Source: Labilithrix sp. (GTDB lineage: Bacteria; Myxococcota; Polyangia; Polyangiales; Polyangiaceae). Taken from it: DNA of 32,968 nt. Shown here piece after piece: positions 25,209 to 32,968 of the stretch (within the stretch, counting starts at the first letter, position 1; the number at the start of each line of letters is the position of its first letter). Position numbers and translations under genes: made by a program. Where the stretch lies: the NCBI GenBank assembly GCA_028287035.1, contig JAQBQL010000166.1:1-32968 (forward strand), read 5' to 3'. The notes below the pieces were generated by a model, which saw only the letters and a program-made list of their open reading frames with translations, searched no databases and was not told the origin of the DNA.

Positions 25209-25857
25209 CCGCGTCGCCGCCGTCGGTGCCGCCATCCGTCGGTCCCGCATCGCGGGGGCCGGGGGTGGATGCGTCGCCGCCGATCGAGGGCGGGCTCGCG
25301 TCGATCGGGTCGACCGCCGGCCCGACCGCGCTGCACACCGCGGTGCCGCCCGCGTCGGTGCCGGCATCCGGATCGAAGCTCGCCGGGATCACGAGGCAGG
25401 TGCGCTTCGTGCGGTCGTCGTCGAGGACGAGGCCGCTGTAGGGCGCCACCTTCGGATCGGTGCACTGGTAGCCGGGGCGACAGTCGCTGTTCTTCGTGCA
25501 GGAGGCGACGCAGAAGGCGCGGGCGACGCGCGAGCCGTACTCACCGCTCCGGTCGTCGTACGCGCAGCCGGGGAGCGCCTGGTCGAAGAGCACGCACGTG
25601 GCCTCGTCGGGGCAGGAGTTCTTCGTGCAGTTGAACTGCGTGCAGTACCCGTCGGGCTGGGACGTGTCGCAGAGGCGGTCCCCACGCGACGAGCAGTCCG
25701 TCGAGAGCACGCACTTGTCACCGATCTCCGGCGTGCACCCCGCAAGACCCGCGAGACCGGCGAGCGCGAGGGCCACGGCGGCCGCCCGAAGGAGGTCGCT
25801 GCGGGCGGCGCTGCGGGCGGCCTGAGCGCCTGGGAATCGAGGTGAAGTATCGTGCAT
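25195..25857 (-). CDS. Cys-rich lipoprotein, first gene of the permease operon
   Basis: This 220-residue protein has a hydrophobic leader ending in a perfect lipobox (LAGLAGC). The mature domain begins TPEIGDKCVLSTDC and has about a dozen Cys (for example CTQFNCTKNSCPDEATC and ASCTKNSDCRPGYQC). It then ends in a Pro/Asp/Gly tail with repeated DAG and DGG. Because it leads an operon with two Dpp-type permeases, it might substitute for a binding protein, but it has no periplasmic binding-protein fold that I can see. It is divergent from the ferredoxin gene with a 67-base gap. Confidence 0.85.
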   Translation of the reverse strand: MHDTSPRFPGAQAARSAARSDLLRAAAVALALAGLAGLAGCTPEIGDKCVLSTDCSSRGDRLCDTSQPDGYCTQFNCTKNSCPDEATCVLFDQALPGCAYDDRSGEYGSRVARAFCVASCTKNSDCRPGYQCTDPKVAPYSGLVLDDDRTKRTCLVIPASFDPDAGTDAGGTAVCSAVGPAVDPIDASPPSIGGDASTPGPRDAGPTDGGTDGGDAGDGG

Positions 25858-25924
25858 CGAGCGCGCGCATCTAGCCCCATTCCCGGTTTGACTTCAAGCG
25901 GTTCGCCTCCTAAAGAGGACGTTC

Positions 25925-26230
25925 ATGGCGACCCACATCACCGCAGACTGCATCAACTGCGGCGCCTGCGAGCCCGAGTGTCCGAACGAGGCGATCAGCG
26001 AGGGCGACGAGATCTACGTCATCGACCCCGAGCTCTGCACAGAGTGCGTCGGCTTCTACGATCACGAGGCTTGCCAGGCCGTGTGTCCGGTCGAGTGCTG
26101 CCTTCCCGACCCGAACCACCCCGAGGACGAGAAGAGCCTGCTGGCCCGCGCCATCGACCTCCACCCGGACGACTCCGAGCTCCAGGGTCGCGCCGAGAAG
26201 AACGAGTTCCCCTCGCGCTTCCGCAAGTGA
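25925..26230 (+). CDS. 2[4Fe-4S] ferredoxin, Alvin (YfhL) type
   Basis: This 101-residue electron carrier has one standard cluster motif, Cys9-Cys12-Cys15-Cys19-Pro. The second is the extended form, Cys38-x2-Cys41-x8-Cys50-x3-Cys54-Pro, which is the hallmark of Allochromatium vinosum-type (YfhL-like) ferredoxins with low-potential clusters. Two further Cys (58, 59) and an acidic C-terminal tail (KSLLARAIDLHPDD) follow, as in that group. The ATG is preceded by AAGAGGA. A GTGA overlap joins it to the outer-membrane-like lipoprotein gene downstream. The redox partner is not identifiable here. Confidence 0.95.
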   Translation: MATHITADCINCGACEPECPNEAISEGDEIYVIDPELCTECVGFYDHEACQAVCPVECCLPDPNHPEDEKSLLARAIDLHPDDSELQGRAEKNEFPSRFRK

Positions 26231-27063
26231 ACCGGGTCGCGAGCGCGCGGGCCACCCTCGCGAGCGTCGCGGCCGGGGTTCTGCTGCTGACCGGCTGCGG
26301 GGGCGGCTCGCCCCTTCTCCACCCGGCGCGCACGCTTCCGTCGGGCGACGTCCGCGCCGCGGCCGGCGTGAGCGCGAACATCACCCCGGGCTCGCTCGGC
26401 AACGCCGTCGACGTCGCGCGCGACGCGGCCGCGCGGGATCCGCAGGTCCCCGGCGCCCCCGGAACGAACCCGGCCTACGCGAAGGGCGCGCTCGTCGCGG
26501 CCGCGGTCGCGCCGGGCCTCGCGCCGTTCGTCGCCGCCCGCGTGGGCATCGGTAGCAAGTTCGAAGGCGGCCTCGCCTACACGGGCCGCGGGGCGCGCGT
26601 CGACATGCGACACGGTTGGGACGTGGGCAGCGTCAGCTACTCGGCCGGCCTCGGGCTCTCGGTCGCGCTCTACGGTCGCCAGCAGGGCAGCGAGCTCCCG
26701 AACGTCGACCTCGGCTCCCTCCACGGGTACGGCGCCGACATCCCGCTCCTCGTCGGCTGGGAGAGCGCCGGCGGGATCTACAAGCTGTGGGGCGGCGCCC
26801 GGGGCGGCTTCGAGCACGTGGTCGTCGAGAAGCTGACGAGCGAGCCGTCCAGCGTGAGCCTCGGGGGCGAGCCGCTCCACCTCGACGCGAACCGCTTCTG
26901 GGGCGGAGCGGTGGTGGGGCTCGGCACCGGCTTCCGCCACGTGCACGTCGCGATCGAGCTGTCGGCCGCCTACCAGTCGGTGATCGGCAACTACAACGAG
27001 AACCGGGTGACCGTGCAGGGCTTCACCCTCGCGCCGGCGACCGCGCTCTGGTTCACGTTCTGA
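26227..27063 (+). CDS. Outer-membrane-barrel-like lipoprotein
   Basis: This 278-residue protein has a GTG start in a GTGA overlap with the ferredoxin gene. The leader (ATLASVAAGVLLLTGC) gives a lipobox Cys. After a helical stretch (about 65-100), the rest alternates short hydrophobic strands with Gly turns (VAARVGIGSKFEGGLAYTG, YSAGLGLSVALYG, VGLGTGFRHVHVAIELS). It ends in an aromatic residue (ALWFTF), which is typical of outer-membrane beta-barrels. No family recognised. Its coupling to a ferredoxin gene has no obvious functional reason. Confidence 0.8.
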   Translation: MNRVASARATLASVAAGVLLLTGCGGGSPLLHPARTLPSGDVRAAAGVSANITPGSLGNAVDVARDAAARDPQVPGAPGTNPAYAKGALVAAAVAPGLAPFVAARVGIGSKFEGGLAYTGRGARVDMRHGWDVGSVSYSAGLGLSVALYGRQQGSELPNVDLGSLHGYGADIPLLVGWESAGGIYKLWGGARGGFEHVVVEKLTSEPSSVSLGGEPLHLDANRFWGGAVVGLGTGFRHVHVAIELSAAYQSVIGNYNENRVTVQGFTLAPATALWFTF

Positions 27064-27080
27064 TCATCGCCTCGGGGCGC

Positions 27081-27740
27081 TCATCGCCCGAGCAGGCCCG
27101 GCACCGCGGCCCATGCGACGTCCGCGGCGCGCGCGGAGGCCGCCACGTGGTTGGCGAGCCACTCGCCTCGCCCGGCCGAACCGACGCCATTCGCGATGCC
27201 GAGCGCCACGCCGCACGGCACGCCCCCCGCGGCACACGCCCGTGCGAACGCGAACGCCTCGAGGTGCTCCACGTCCCCGGCCGCCGCCTGGACAATCCGC
27301 GCCGCGAGCGCGTCCGAGACGGTGATGCCCACGGTATTTGCAATCTGCACGCTCTTCGCGCCGGCGGCGAGGACCTGCGCGTGCACGCGCTCGTCGAACG
27401 CCGCGTGGGCGGGCATCGGCGGCGGCAGCTCGGCCGCCCCCTCGAGGAGCGACCCCTCGACGAGGCGCACGCGGCGCGCGGTCACCACGTCGCCCACCAT
27501 CACCGCGTCGGGCTTCGGCAGCGCGCCGGCGGTCCCGAGCAGGAGGGCCACGTGCGGCCGGTGCGCCGCCAGGGCCTGCGCCGTCCCGAGCGCGGCCTCC
27601 ACCACCCCGACGCCGATCGTCGCGAGCGACACCTCGAGCGCGGCTGCCGGCACCGCCGACGCGGCGAGGTGCTCGCGGAGCCGCGTGAGCTCCGGCTCCC
27701 AGGCGGCGACGATCAGCAATTTCAGCGGCTTGGCGGTCAT
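27081..27740 (-). CDS. Nucleoside phosphorylase/nucleosidase superfamily protein (futalosine hydrolase or MTA/SAH nucleosidase-like)
   Basis: This 219-residue protein starts at ATG 27740, which begins KLLIVAAWEPEL, the first strand of the PNP/UDP phosphorylase fold. IGVGVVEAALGTAQAL gives the phosphate or base site loop, LLLGTAGALP matches the GxAG strand, and VGDVV is conserved. The purine-recognition area reads VEHLEAFAFARAC, in place of the usual EMEGAA, and is followed by ALGIANGVGSAGRGEW. The length suits MqnB-like futalosine hydrolases or MTA/SAH nucleosidases. The substrate cannot be settled without phylogeny. It converges with the barrel lipoprotein gene (17-base gap). Confidence 0.75.
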   Translation of the reverse strand: MTAKPLKLLIVAAWEPELTRLREHLAASAVPAAALEVSLATIGVGVVEAALGTAQALAAHRPHVALLLGTAGALPKPDAVMVGDVVTARRVRLVEGSLLEGAAELPPPMPAHAAFDERVHAQVLAAGAKSVQIANTVGITVSDALAARIVQAAAGDVEHLEAFAFARACAAGGVPCGVALGIANGVGSAGRGEWLANHVAASARAADVAWAAVPGLLGR

Positions 27741-27801
27741 GCCCGGGCAGTGTAGTCGCGGGTTGCCGCGGCGGTCGCGCCCGTCTACTCTACTCGTGCT
27801 C

Positions 27802-28740
27802 ATGCTCTCCCCTCGCCTGCACGGCGCGCTGGTCCTCGGGCTGCTCGGCACGGGCTGCTCCGTGGCGTCGTCCAGCGGCGGCAGCAGCGGCAACGGGGTC
27901 GACGGCGCCGACGCGGCCGAGGCGACGTCCCAGGCGGCGACCGCGGTGGTCGTCATCGAGCGGACCACCGGGCCGGGCGAGGCCGCGCGGGCGGACTCCG
28001 TCATCGCGCGCTTCGTGCGCGTCCGCCAGGGAGCGGTCGACGAGCAGGCGCTCCGCATCGCCGGCGCCTCGCTCCTCGAGGACCTGCCGGCGGTCGGCAC
28101 CTGCAGCACGCACGCCGCGGACGACGCGCCGACCCTTCCCCGCAGCGTCGAGCTGCTCGATGTCGGAGCCCTCACCGTGGGCGACGATCCCGCCGACCCG
28201 GCGCATGCGGGGCGACCGGCGCTCGCCGCCCCGGCACGCACCACCGTGATGCTCCCGCGCACGATGTTCGACCCCACGGGCGGGGTCTCCGGGGTCTTCT
28301 ACTCGGGGCGCGCGTCGGACGCGTTCACGTCCTCCTTCACGCCGTCGTCGCGCCTGCAGCTCCGTACGACGGGCGGTCCCGACCTGCCGGAGGGCTTCGT
28401 GATCGCCGTCGACACCCCGCGCGACGTGAGCGACGTGCGCGTGGCGTGGCTCTCCGATCCGCGTCTGGACGTCGCGTGGGAAGGCGGCGAAGGAGACGAC
28501 GCGAAGGACCTCGTCTACGTCGACGTGCTCTCCTCGTCCGCGCGCCTCCTCGCCCGCTGCACGACGACCGATACCGGGCACCTCGTCATCGCGGCGGGCA
28601 ACGCCGGCGCGAGCCTGAACAACGTCGACGAAGGCCAGGTCGCGGTTCATCGCGTCCATCGCGAGAGCTTCCGGACCAAGGGCGTCGACCCCGGCGAGAT
28701 CCGTTTCGATGTCGCGCGTGTGGTCTCCTTCCGTCGCTGA
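27802..28740 (+). CDS. Secreted lipoprotein of unknown function
   Basis: This is a 312-residue protein. The start at ATG 27802 (a GTG at 27796 is possible) gives a short leader, LHGALVLGLLGTGC, with a lipobox Cys. A Ser/Gly linker is followed by a beta-rich domain: AVVVIERTTG, GVFYSGRASDAFTSSF, GFVIAVDTPRDVSDVRVAWL and GHLVIAAGNAGASL. No known catalytic motif is visible. Its end overlaps the start of the M15 peptidase gene by 32 bases, so the two are co-transcribed. Confidence 0.75.
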   Translation: MLSPRLHGALVLGLLGTGCSVASSSGGSSGNGVDGADAAEATSQAATAVVVIERTTGPGEAARADSVIARFVRVRQGAVDEQALRIAGASLLEDLPAVGTCSTHAADDAPTLPRSVELLDVGALTVGDDPADPAHAGRPALAAPARTTVMLPRTMFDPTGGVSGVFYSGRASDAFTSSFTPSSRLQLRTTGGPDLPEGFVIAVDTPRDVSDVRVAWLSDPRLDVAWEGGEGDDAKDLVYVDVLSSSARLLARCTTTDTGHLVIAAGNAGASLNNVDEGQVAVHRVHRESFRTKGVDPGEIRFDVARVVSFRR

Positions 28741-29584
28741 TCGGCTGGCGCTCGCCGCGGCGATCGGGCTCTGCGGGCTCGTCACGCCGGGCGTGGCTGC
28801 CGGTGAGGGCGCGGCACGAACGCCGCCCCGCGCGGGGTCGCCGGCTCGCACCACGGCGAACGCCGCAACGCGGAAGGGCCCCGCGCTCACCGCGACGCCC
28901 GGGGCGCGCGCGTGGCATGGCGTGGCGCCGGGCAAGGCGGCGCCGCTCGACAAGGACGGCCGCCCCCTCCTCGTCCTCCAGGGCCTCAACATCCCGGACC
29001 ACGTCGAGCTCGCGCCACGCGGCGACCAGGGCGGGTTCTCCGCGGAGGACCTCGATCGCGCGGCGCACGTGATGCGCGACCACGCCGGTAACGAGCACCC
29101 CGTGGAGCCGCGTCTGCTGGATGCGGTCTACCGCCTGCAAACCCACTTCAAGGCGCCCGAGATCCGCATCGTATCGGGCTACCGCACCCCGACGCGCCCC
29201 GGCAACGTGTCGAACCACGGCAAGGGGCGCGCGATGGACCTCGTCGTCCCCGGCGCCTCCGACGAGGAGGTGGCGAAGCTCGCGCGCGAGTCGGGCTTCG
29301 CGGGCGTCGGCGTGTATCCGGTGAGCGGGTTCGTGCACGTCGACGTGCGCGAGCGCTCCTACTTCTGGGTCGACTCGAGCGGCCCCGGCAAGCGAAGCCG
29401 CATCCGGGGCATCCTCTCCGATCTGGCGGCGCGCGCCGACGCCACCGCCCTGGCGCGGGGCCTTCATCCGGTGAGCCCGTTCCTCGTCGGGACCGACGTC
29501 GACGCGGCGTGCCGGCCGGCGCCGTCGCCGGTGACGGTGACGGTCGACGAGGAGGACGACGGCGACCTCCCGATGGCGCCCTGA
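28709..29584 (+). CDS. Zinc peptidase of the M15/DUF882 (YcbK/MepK-like) family
   Basis: This 291-residue exported protein has a signal peptide ([19 protein letters not shown]). The peptidase domain (about 85-225) contains VSGYRTP (155-161), [12 protein letters not shown] with zinc ligands His170 and Asp177, and FVHVDVR with His210 plus the catalytic-region Asp212. Relatives cut peptidoglycan cross-links or C-terminal D-amino acids, so a role in wall remodelling is likely. A charged C-terminal tail (DEEDDGD) follows. ATG 28709 overlaps the previous gene. The kinase gene starts 8 bases downstream, suggesting one transcript. Confidence 0.9.
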   Translation: MSRVWSPSVADRLALAAAIGLCGLVTPGVAAGEGAARTPPRAGSPARTTANAATRKGPALTATPGARAWHGVAPGKAAPLDKDGRPLLVLQGLNIPDHVELAPRGDQGGFSAEDLDRAAHVMRDHAGNEHPVEPRLLDAVYRLQTHFKAPEIRIVSGYRTPTRPGNVSNHGKGRAMDLVVPGASDEEVAKLARESGFAGVGVYPVSGFVHVDVRERSYFWVDSSGPGKRSRIRGILSDLAARADATALARGLHPVSPFLVGTDVDAACRPAPSPVTVTVDEEDDGDLPMAP

Positions 29585-29592
29585 GCGACGCG

Positions 29593-31542
29593 ATGGATCC
29601 CGACGTCGCTCGTCTCGTCCGCGACCAGCGCCTCGTCGATGCCGCGGAGCTCGCGAGCGAGCGCGGCGATGCGCGGTCCGCGAGCGAGCTCTTCGAGCGC
29701 GCGTGTGACTTCGGCCGCGCCGCCGAGGAGGCCTTCCGCGCCGGCGATTTCGGCCGGGCGCTCCCGCTCGCGCTCGAGGGCAAGCACGACGAGGCCGCCG
29801 AACGCGCGCTGCCCGAGCTGCTCCGCGATCCGGTGAACGCCGAGCGAGTCTCGTTCCACCTCGAACGGCGCGGCGATCACGTGTGGTGCGGACGCATCCT
29901 CGAGGCGATCGGAAAGCGAAGGCTCGCCGCGCGCGCCTACGAGAAGGGCGGCGAGGCGATCAAGGCTGCCACGTTGCTGGAGGCCGAAGGCGAGGTGATC
30001 GGCGCGGCCAAGGTGCTCGAGGCGCAGCTCCGGCGCGAGCCCCAGCGGGACGCGCTCCACGTCGCGCTAGGCGGGATCCTCCTTCGTTACGGCAAGGTGG
30101 ACGCGGCGATTCGCTCGCTCCAGAAGGTCCGGCCGGAGGCAACCGAGCGGCGCGCCGCGCTGACGCTGCTCCTCGGCGCCCTCGAGCGTATCGGCCTCAC
30201 GCAGGCCAGGGTCGAGGCCGAGCAGGAGCTCGCCACGCTCGGCGGCGCGCTCGAGTCCTCGCCCGAGATCGCTCCGCTCTCTTCGGTCCGGGCGCGCCTC
30301 TTCGGGCGCTACGAGATCGTGCGCGAGGTGGCATCCTCGCCGAGCGCCCGCGTCCTCGAGTGTCTCGACGGCGTGCGCAGCGAGCGGGTCGCGGTGAAGA
30401 TCTTCGCCGGCTACGACGCCCGGGGCGCCGGTCGCGACGCGCTGGCCCGCTTCGAGCGCGAGGTCCGGGTGCTCGGGACGCTGAACCATCCGAACATCGT
30501 GCCGCTGCGCGACTACCTCCCGGAAGGACCGGCGCTCGTCCTGTCGTGGATGGCCCACGGCACGCTCGAGCAGATGCTGGCGCGCGAGCCCCTGACGCCG
30601 TCGCGCGCGGTCGAGATCGCGCAGGCGGTGCTGTCCGCGCTCGGCGAGGCGCATCGCCTCGGCGTCATCCATCGCGACGTGAAGCCCGCGAACGTCCTCT
30701 TCGACGAGGCTGGCGTCACGCGCCTCGGCGACTTCGGCGTGGCGCACCTCTCCGATCTGTCCGCGACCGCCACCGCGGGCATCATCGGCACCCTCGGCTA
30801 CATGAGCCCCGAGCAGCGCGAGGGTCGCCCGGCCAGCGTGCGGAGCGACGTCTTCGCGGTCGGCGCCATGCTGTGGGAGATGCTCACCGGCGAGCGCCCC
30901 GATGCCCTCGCGTCGGGCGCGACGCTCCGCACGCGGCCGAGCGGCATCCACCGCGACCTCGACTCGCGCCACGACTCGCTCGTGCTCTCGTTTCTCGCCA
31001 GCGAGCCGAAGGACCGGCCCGACGACGCCTTCGCGGCGCGCCGAGCCCTCGGGGCGGTGCGCTGGCCGGACACCATCGAGCGGGCCGCGGCGCCTCGCGT
31101 GGAGCGCCCGAAGAGCAACCACCCGACAGCGCTCCGCTTCGAGCAGCAGCTCGATGGGACTGCGGTCGACCGCCTGCTCGACCGCCGCGTCGTCGCGCTC
31201 GTCCTCGACGCGCCGACCCTCGCGCGCGCCTCGGTGTTCGCCCGCGCCGACCACCCTGCCCTGCAGGCAGTGCTTCGCGTCGACCGCGAGCTCGAGGCCA
31301 TCTGGCTCGCGCTGCCCCGCGGCGTACCGCTCGCGCGTCCTCTCACCGCGGAGCAGGCGGGCGCGCTGCGCGAGGGCCTCGCGCGGCTCCACGAGCTCGG
31401 CGCGGTACACGGCGCCGTCGATGCCGAGCACGTGGTGGTCGATGACGAGGGGGGCGTCGTCCTCGCGTTCAGCGGCGCACCGGGGCCCACCGCCACTGCC
31501 GACCTCGACCGCCTCGCGCTGGCGCGCCTCGCCGCGAGCTGA
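29593..31542 (+). CDS. Ser/Thr protein kinase with N-terminal helical repeats and C-terminal pseudokinase-like lobe
   Basis: This is a 649-residue protein, apparently cytoplasmic with no membrane helix. Residues 1-220 are helical TPR-like repeats (for example [20 protein letters not shown]). A Hanks-type kinase domain spans about 240-490, with VAVKIF (Lys269), HRDVKPAN (360-367), DFG (380-382) and GYMSPEQ. The ATP-covering glycine loop is missing: the stretch after EIVREV reads ASSPSAR where a GxGxxG loop is expected. Residues about 525-645 look like a second, shortened kinase fold. [20 protein letters not shown] imitates the HRDxxxxN catalytic loop but lacks its Asp, and [12 protein letters not shown] stands where DFG would be. 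It probably follows the M15 peptidase gene on one transcript. Confidence 0.85.
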   Translation: MDPDVARLVRDQRLVDAAELASERGDARSASELFERACDFGRAAEEAFRAGDFGRALPLALEGKHDEAAERALPELLRDPVNAERVSFHLERRGDHVWCGRILEAIGKRRLAARAYEKGGEAIKAATLLEAEGEVIGAAKVLEAQLRREPQRDALHVALGGILLRYGKVDAAIRSLQKVRPEATERRAALTLLLGALERIGLTQARVEAEQELATLGGALESSPEIAPLSSVRARLFGRYEIVREVASSPSARVLECLDGVRSERVAVKIFAGYDARGAGRDALARFEREVRVLGTLNHPNIVPLRDYLPEGPALVLSWMAHGTLEQMLAREPLTPSRAVEIAQAVLSALGEAHRLGVIHRDVKPANVLFDEAGVTRLGDFGVAHLSDLSATATAGIIGTLGYMSPEQREGRPASVRSDVFAVGAMLWEMLTGERPDALASGATLRTRPSGIHRDLDSRHDSLVLSFLASEPKDRPDDAFAARRALGAVRWPDTIERAAAPRVERPKSNHPTALRFEQQLDGTAVDRLLDRRVVALVLDAPTLARASVFARADHPALQAVLRVDRELEAIWLALPRGVPLARPLTAEQAGALREGLARLHELGAVHGAVDAEHVVVDDEGGVVLAFSGAPGPTATADLDRLALARLAAS

Positions 31543-31607
31543 GGAGCGCGCGGCCTTTCGTCCCGGAACTTGCCGCAGCTCGGCGGGCCGTGCTTCATGG
31601 GGAGGTG

Positions 31608-32066
31608 ATGCGCTCTCTGCCCTTGCTCGCGCTCCTCTCCGCCACTGCCCTTGCCTGCGGGGACGCCGCGCCTGCGGCGAAGAACCCGGAAGCGCCGCCG
31701 AGCGATGCTGCGCCGGCGCTCACCGCGGCCGTCGCGCCGGTCACCACGACCTCCCTCCATCGTTCGGGCGTGAAGCGCACCATCGCGCGCGGCCTCGGCT
31801 ACTTCCTCCAGGAGGTCTCCGTCGAGGACTACCCCGTGATGAGCAACGGGAAATTCCGGGGCTTCAAGATCAAGGAGATCACCGGCGAGTGGGGCGTCGA
31901 TCTTCGTCCCGGCGACGTCGTCATGCGCGTGAACGGCATGTCGATCGAGCACCCCGAGGACGCCGACGCGGCCCTCCGGTCGCTCGAGAAGGCGAAGGCG
32001 CTGCGCGTCGACTACGAGCGCGACGGCAAGCCGCGCGTCCTCGAGCTGCCGATCACCGACGACTGA
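31608..32066 (+). CDS. PDZ-domain lipoprotein
   Basis: This 152-residue protein starts at ATG 31608, with GGGGAGG a few bases upstream (GTGs at 31605 and 31590 are alternatives). The leader LPLLALLSATALACGD ends in a lipobox-like Cys. A Pro/Ala linker leads to a domain resembling PDZ: GLGYFLQEVSVEDYP, GFKIKEITGEWGVDLRPGD, VVMRVNGMSIEHPEDADAAL and VDYERDGKPRVLEL. GDVVMRVNGM is the classic PDZ core. Similar domains occur in type II secretion protein C, but no such operon is near. It may present a partner to the kinase or peptidase genes upstream. Confidence 0.8.
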   Translation: MRSLPLLALLSATALACGDAAPAAKNPEAPPSDAAPALTAAVAPVTTTSLHRSGVKRTIARGLGYFLQEVSVEDYPVMSNGKFRGFKIKEITGEWGVDLRPGDVVMRVNGMSIEHPEDADAALRSLEKAKALRVDYERDGKPRVLELPITDD

Positions 32067-32073
32067 ACGCGGA

Positions 32074-32718
32074 TCAGCGGAACGCGGCGAGATAGGCGTC
32101 GTAGACGCGCTGGTGCACGTCGTCGACCGAGCCCTTGCCGTCGACCACTGCGATGCGGTCGTCCGGGATGTGCTTCGCGAGGTCGCGATAGAACACCGCG
32201 AGCGCGCGCTGCACCTCGTTCTGCTCGTACAGCTGCGCGGCCTCGCCACGCTGCGAGCGGCGCTCCGCGGCGAGCTCCGGCGTCACGTCGACCACGACCG
32301 TGAGATCTGGCCGCATCGCGTGCTGGTTCAGCGAACGGATCCACTCGACGGCGGCCTCGCCCCCGTTGCCGCTGCTCACGCTCTGGTAGGCGAGGCTCGA
32401 CGCATCGTAGCGGTCCGAGAGGATGACCCCGCCCTGGGCGAGGAACGGCTCGATGTCCGACTCCACGTGGTCCATGCGGTCGGCCGCGAAGAGAAGGGCC
32501 ATCGTCGCCCAGCCCGGCGCTCGCCCCTCGGGCGCGACGATGCGTCCGGTGAGCACCTGACGGACGAGCGAGCCGATGGGCCCGTCGCTCGGCTCGCGCG
32601 TGCTGCGCACGAGCGCGACGCCCTCGCGGCGTAGCCGGTCGGCGAGGCGGGCGACCTGCGTCGTCGTTCCTGCGCCGTCGATTCCCTCGAGCACCACGAA
32701 TCGACCCGGACGTGCCAT
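32074..32718 (-). CDS. tmk: Thymidylate kinase with Thr in place of the P-loop Lys
   Basis: Tmk phosphorylates dTMP to dTDP for DNA synthesis. The 214-residue length is normal. Motifs include FVVLEGIDGAGTTTQ, STREPSD (the DR[E]P/TREP site), LFAADRMDHV and ILSDRYDASSLAYQ. The P-loop reads GAGTTT where most Tmk proteins have GAGKTT, so the Lys that contacts the phosphates is absent. I recall GTTT-type Tmk P-loops in some related lineages, so the gene is probably still functional. ATG 32718 is clear. It is 34 bases downstream of panC on the same strand and converges with the PDZ gene (7-base gap). Confidence 0.92.
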   Translation of the reverse strand: MARPGRFVVLEGIDGAGTTTQVARLADRLRREGVALVRSTREPSDGPIGSLVRQVLTGRIVAPEGRAPGWATMALLFAADRMDHVESDIEPFLAQGGVILSDRYDASSLAYQSVSSGNGGEAAVEWIRSLNQHAMRPDLTVVVDVTPELAAERRSQRGEAAQLYEQNEVQRALAVFYRDLAKHIPDDRIAVVDGKGSVDDVHQRVYDAYLAAFR

Positions 32719-32752
32719 GCCGCGTGGATAACCGAGCGGACGCGGCCTGTCA

Positions 32753-32968
32753 CTACTCGCCGGACGGTTTGGCCGCGGGAACGATGCGCGGGTCCTCGCC
32801 GAGCACGAGGTTGTCGATGAGGCGCGTCGCCCCGATGCGGCAGGCGATGGCGAGCACCGCGCGCTCGCCGACCGTTGCGGCCTCGTCCAGCGGGACGAGC
32901 GTGTCGGCGTCGGCGAGCGTGACGTAGTCGACGGACGTCGCCACCGCCGCCACCTCCGCGGCGGCGAG
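32753..32968 (-). CDS. panC: Pantothenate synthetase, C-terminal part (gene continues past the window)
   Basis: The frame runs off the right edge, so only the last 71 codons are seen. VDYVTLADADTLVPLDE, AVLAIACRIGATRLIDNLVLG and the end match the C-terminal domain of pantoate--beta-alanine ligase, which joins pantoate and beta-alanine with ATP in coenzyme A synthesis. Its active-site motifs lie outside the window. The stop is 34 bases from the tmk start, so the two may be co-transcribed. Confidence 0.85.
   Translation of the reverse strand, partial: LAAAEVAAVATSVDYVTLADADTLVPLDEAATVGERAVLAIACRIGATRLIDNLVLGEDPRIVPAAKPSGE

Noticed and set aside
25195..25857. Periplasmic substrate-binding protein for the Dpp-type permeases
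   Set aside because: Too short and dominated by Cys loops and Asp/Gly runs; no binding-protein signature is seen.
25886..25914. TTGACT-17-TAAAGA as ferredoxin promoter
   Set aside because: The -10 matches poorly and overlaps the Shine-Dalgarno sequence; transcription would begin almost at the ATG.

Overview
This is a very GC-rich, gene-dense window with strong third-position G/C. Its content points to a myxobacterium-type organism (Myxococcota, probably Polyangiales). The markers are many Cys- and Asp-rich lipoproteins ending in Asp/Ala/Gly runs, a Myxococcus-type PilZ protein, a DUF4215 Cys-rich protein, a metalloprotease with a MYXO-CTERM-like tail, a Hanks-type Ser/Thr kinase, a branched-chain 2-oxoacid dehydrogenase E1 and a lone type III secretion switch protein. 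The taxonomy is inferred from these features only. No rRNA, tRNA, CRISPR array or intact mobile element was found.

Layout. 1-2.5 kb: two tandem paralogues of an unrecognised TIM-barrel-like secreted family, separated by a convergent IS21-IstA-like helix-turn-helix fragment whose start codon lies in a perfect 11-bp inverted repeat. 2.6-6.3 kb: a PilZ protein, a UDP-HexNAc dehydrogenase (WbpO/TviB type) and glmS, consistent with amino-sugar or polysaccharide precursor supply. 6.5-9.2 kb: a matrixin-like protease coupled to a DUF4215 lipoprotein, then two tiny disordered proteins. 9.2-12.2 kb: a NikR-like regulator with a His-rich tail, divergent from obg, which has a histone-H1-like tail and overlaps an orphan sctU/flhB-family gene. 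12.2-15.5 kb (minus): pspA followed 15 nt later by a large protein with a degenerate cyclase domain, an NTPase domain lacking the Walker A lysine, and a helical C-terminus. 15.5-20.5 kb: a small zinc-ribbon protein, a 23-bp inverted repeat, then a minus-strand run of three lipoprotein genes, the E1-alpha gene and lpd. 20.8-25.9 kb (minus): six tightly coupled genes (lipoprotein, DppB-like and DppC-like permeases, HEAT-repeat protein, lipocalin/AttH-like protein, DUF4149 membrane protein). 25.9-32.1 kb (mostly plus): an Alvin-type ferredoxin coupled to an outer-membrane-like lipoprotein, a nucleosidase-family gene on the minus strand, a lipoprotein, an M15/DUF882 peptidase, a helical-repeat kinase with a C-terminal pseudokinase-like segment, and a PDZ lipoprotein. 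32.1 kb to the end (minus): tmk and the 3' end of panC.

How they fit together. Many neighbours overlap by ATGA, GTGA or TTGA junctions, so translational coupling is common. The most unusual signals are modified versions of well-known proteins: NikR without its nickel Cys, Obg with a basic tail in place of its usual C-terminal domain, an SctU with NPVH, a kinase without a glycine loop fused to a pseudokinase-like lobe, and a Tmk P-loop lacking Lys. The second group of interest is the six-gene permease operon with no ATPase in view. No single defence or biosynthetic system of a known class is present.
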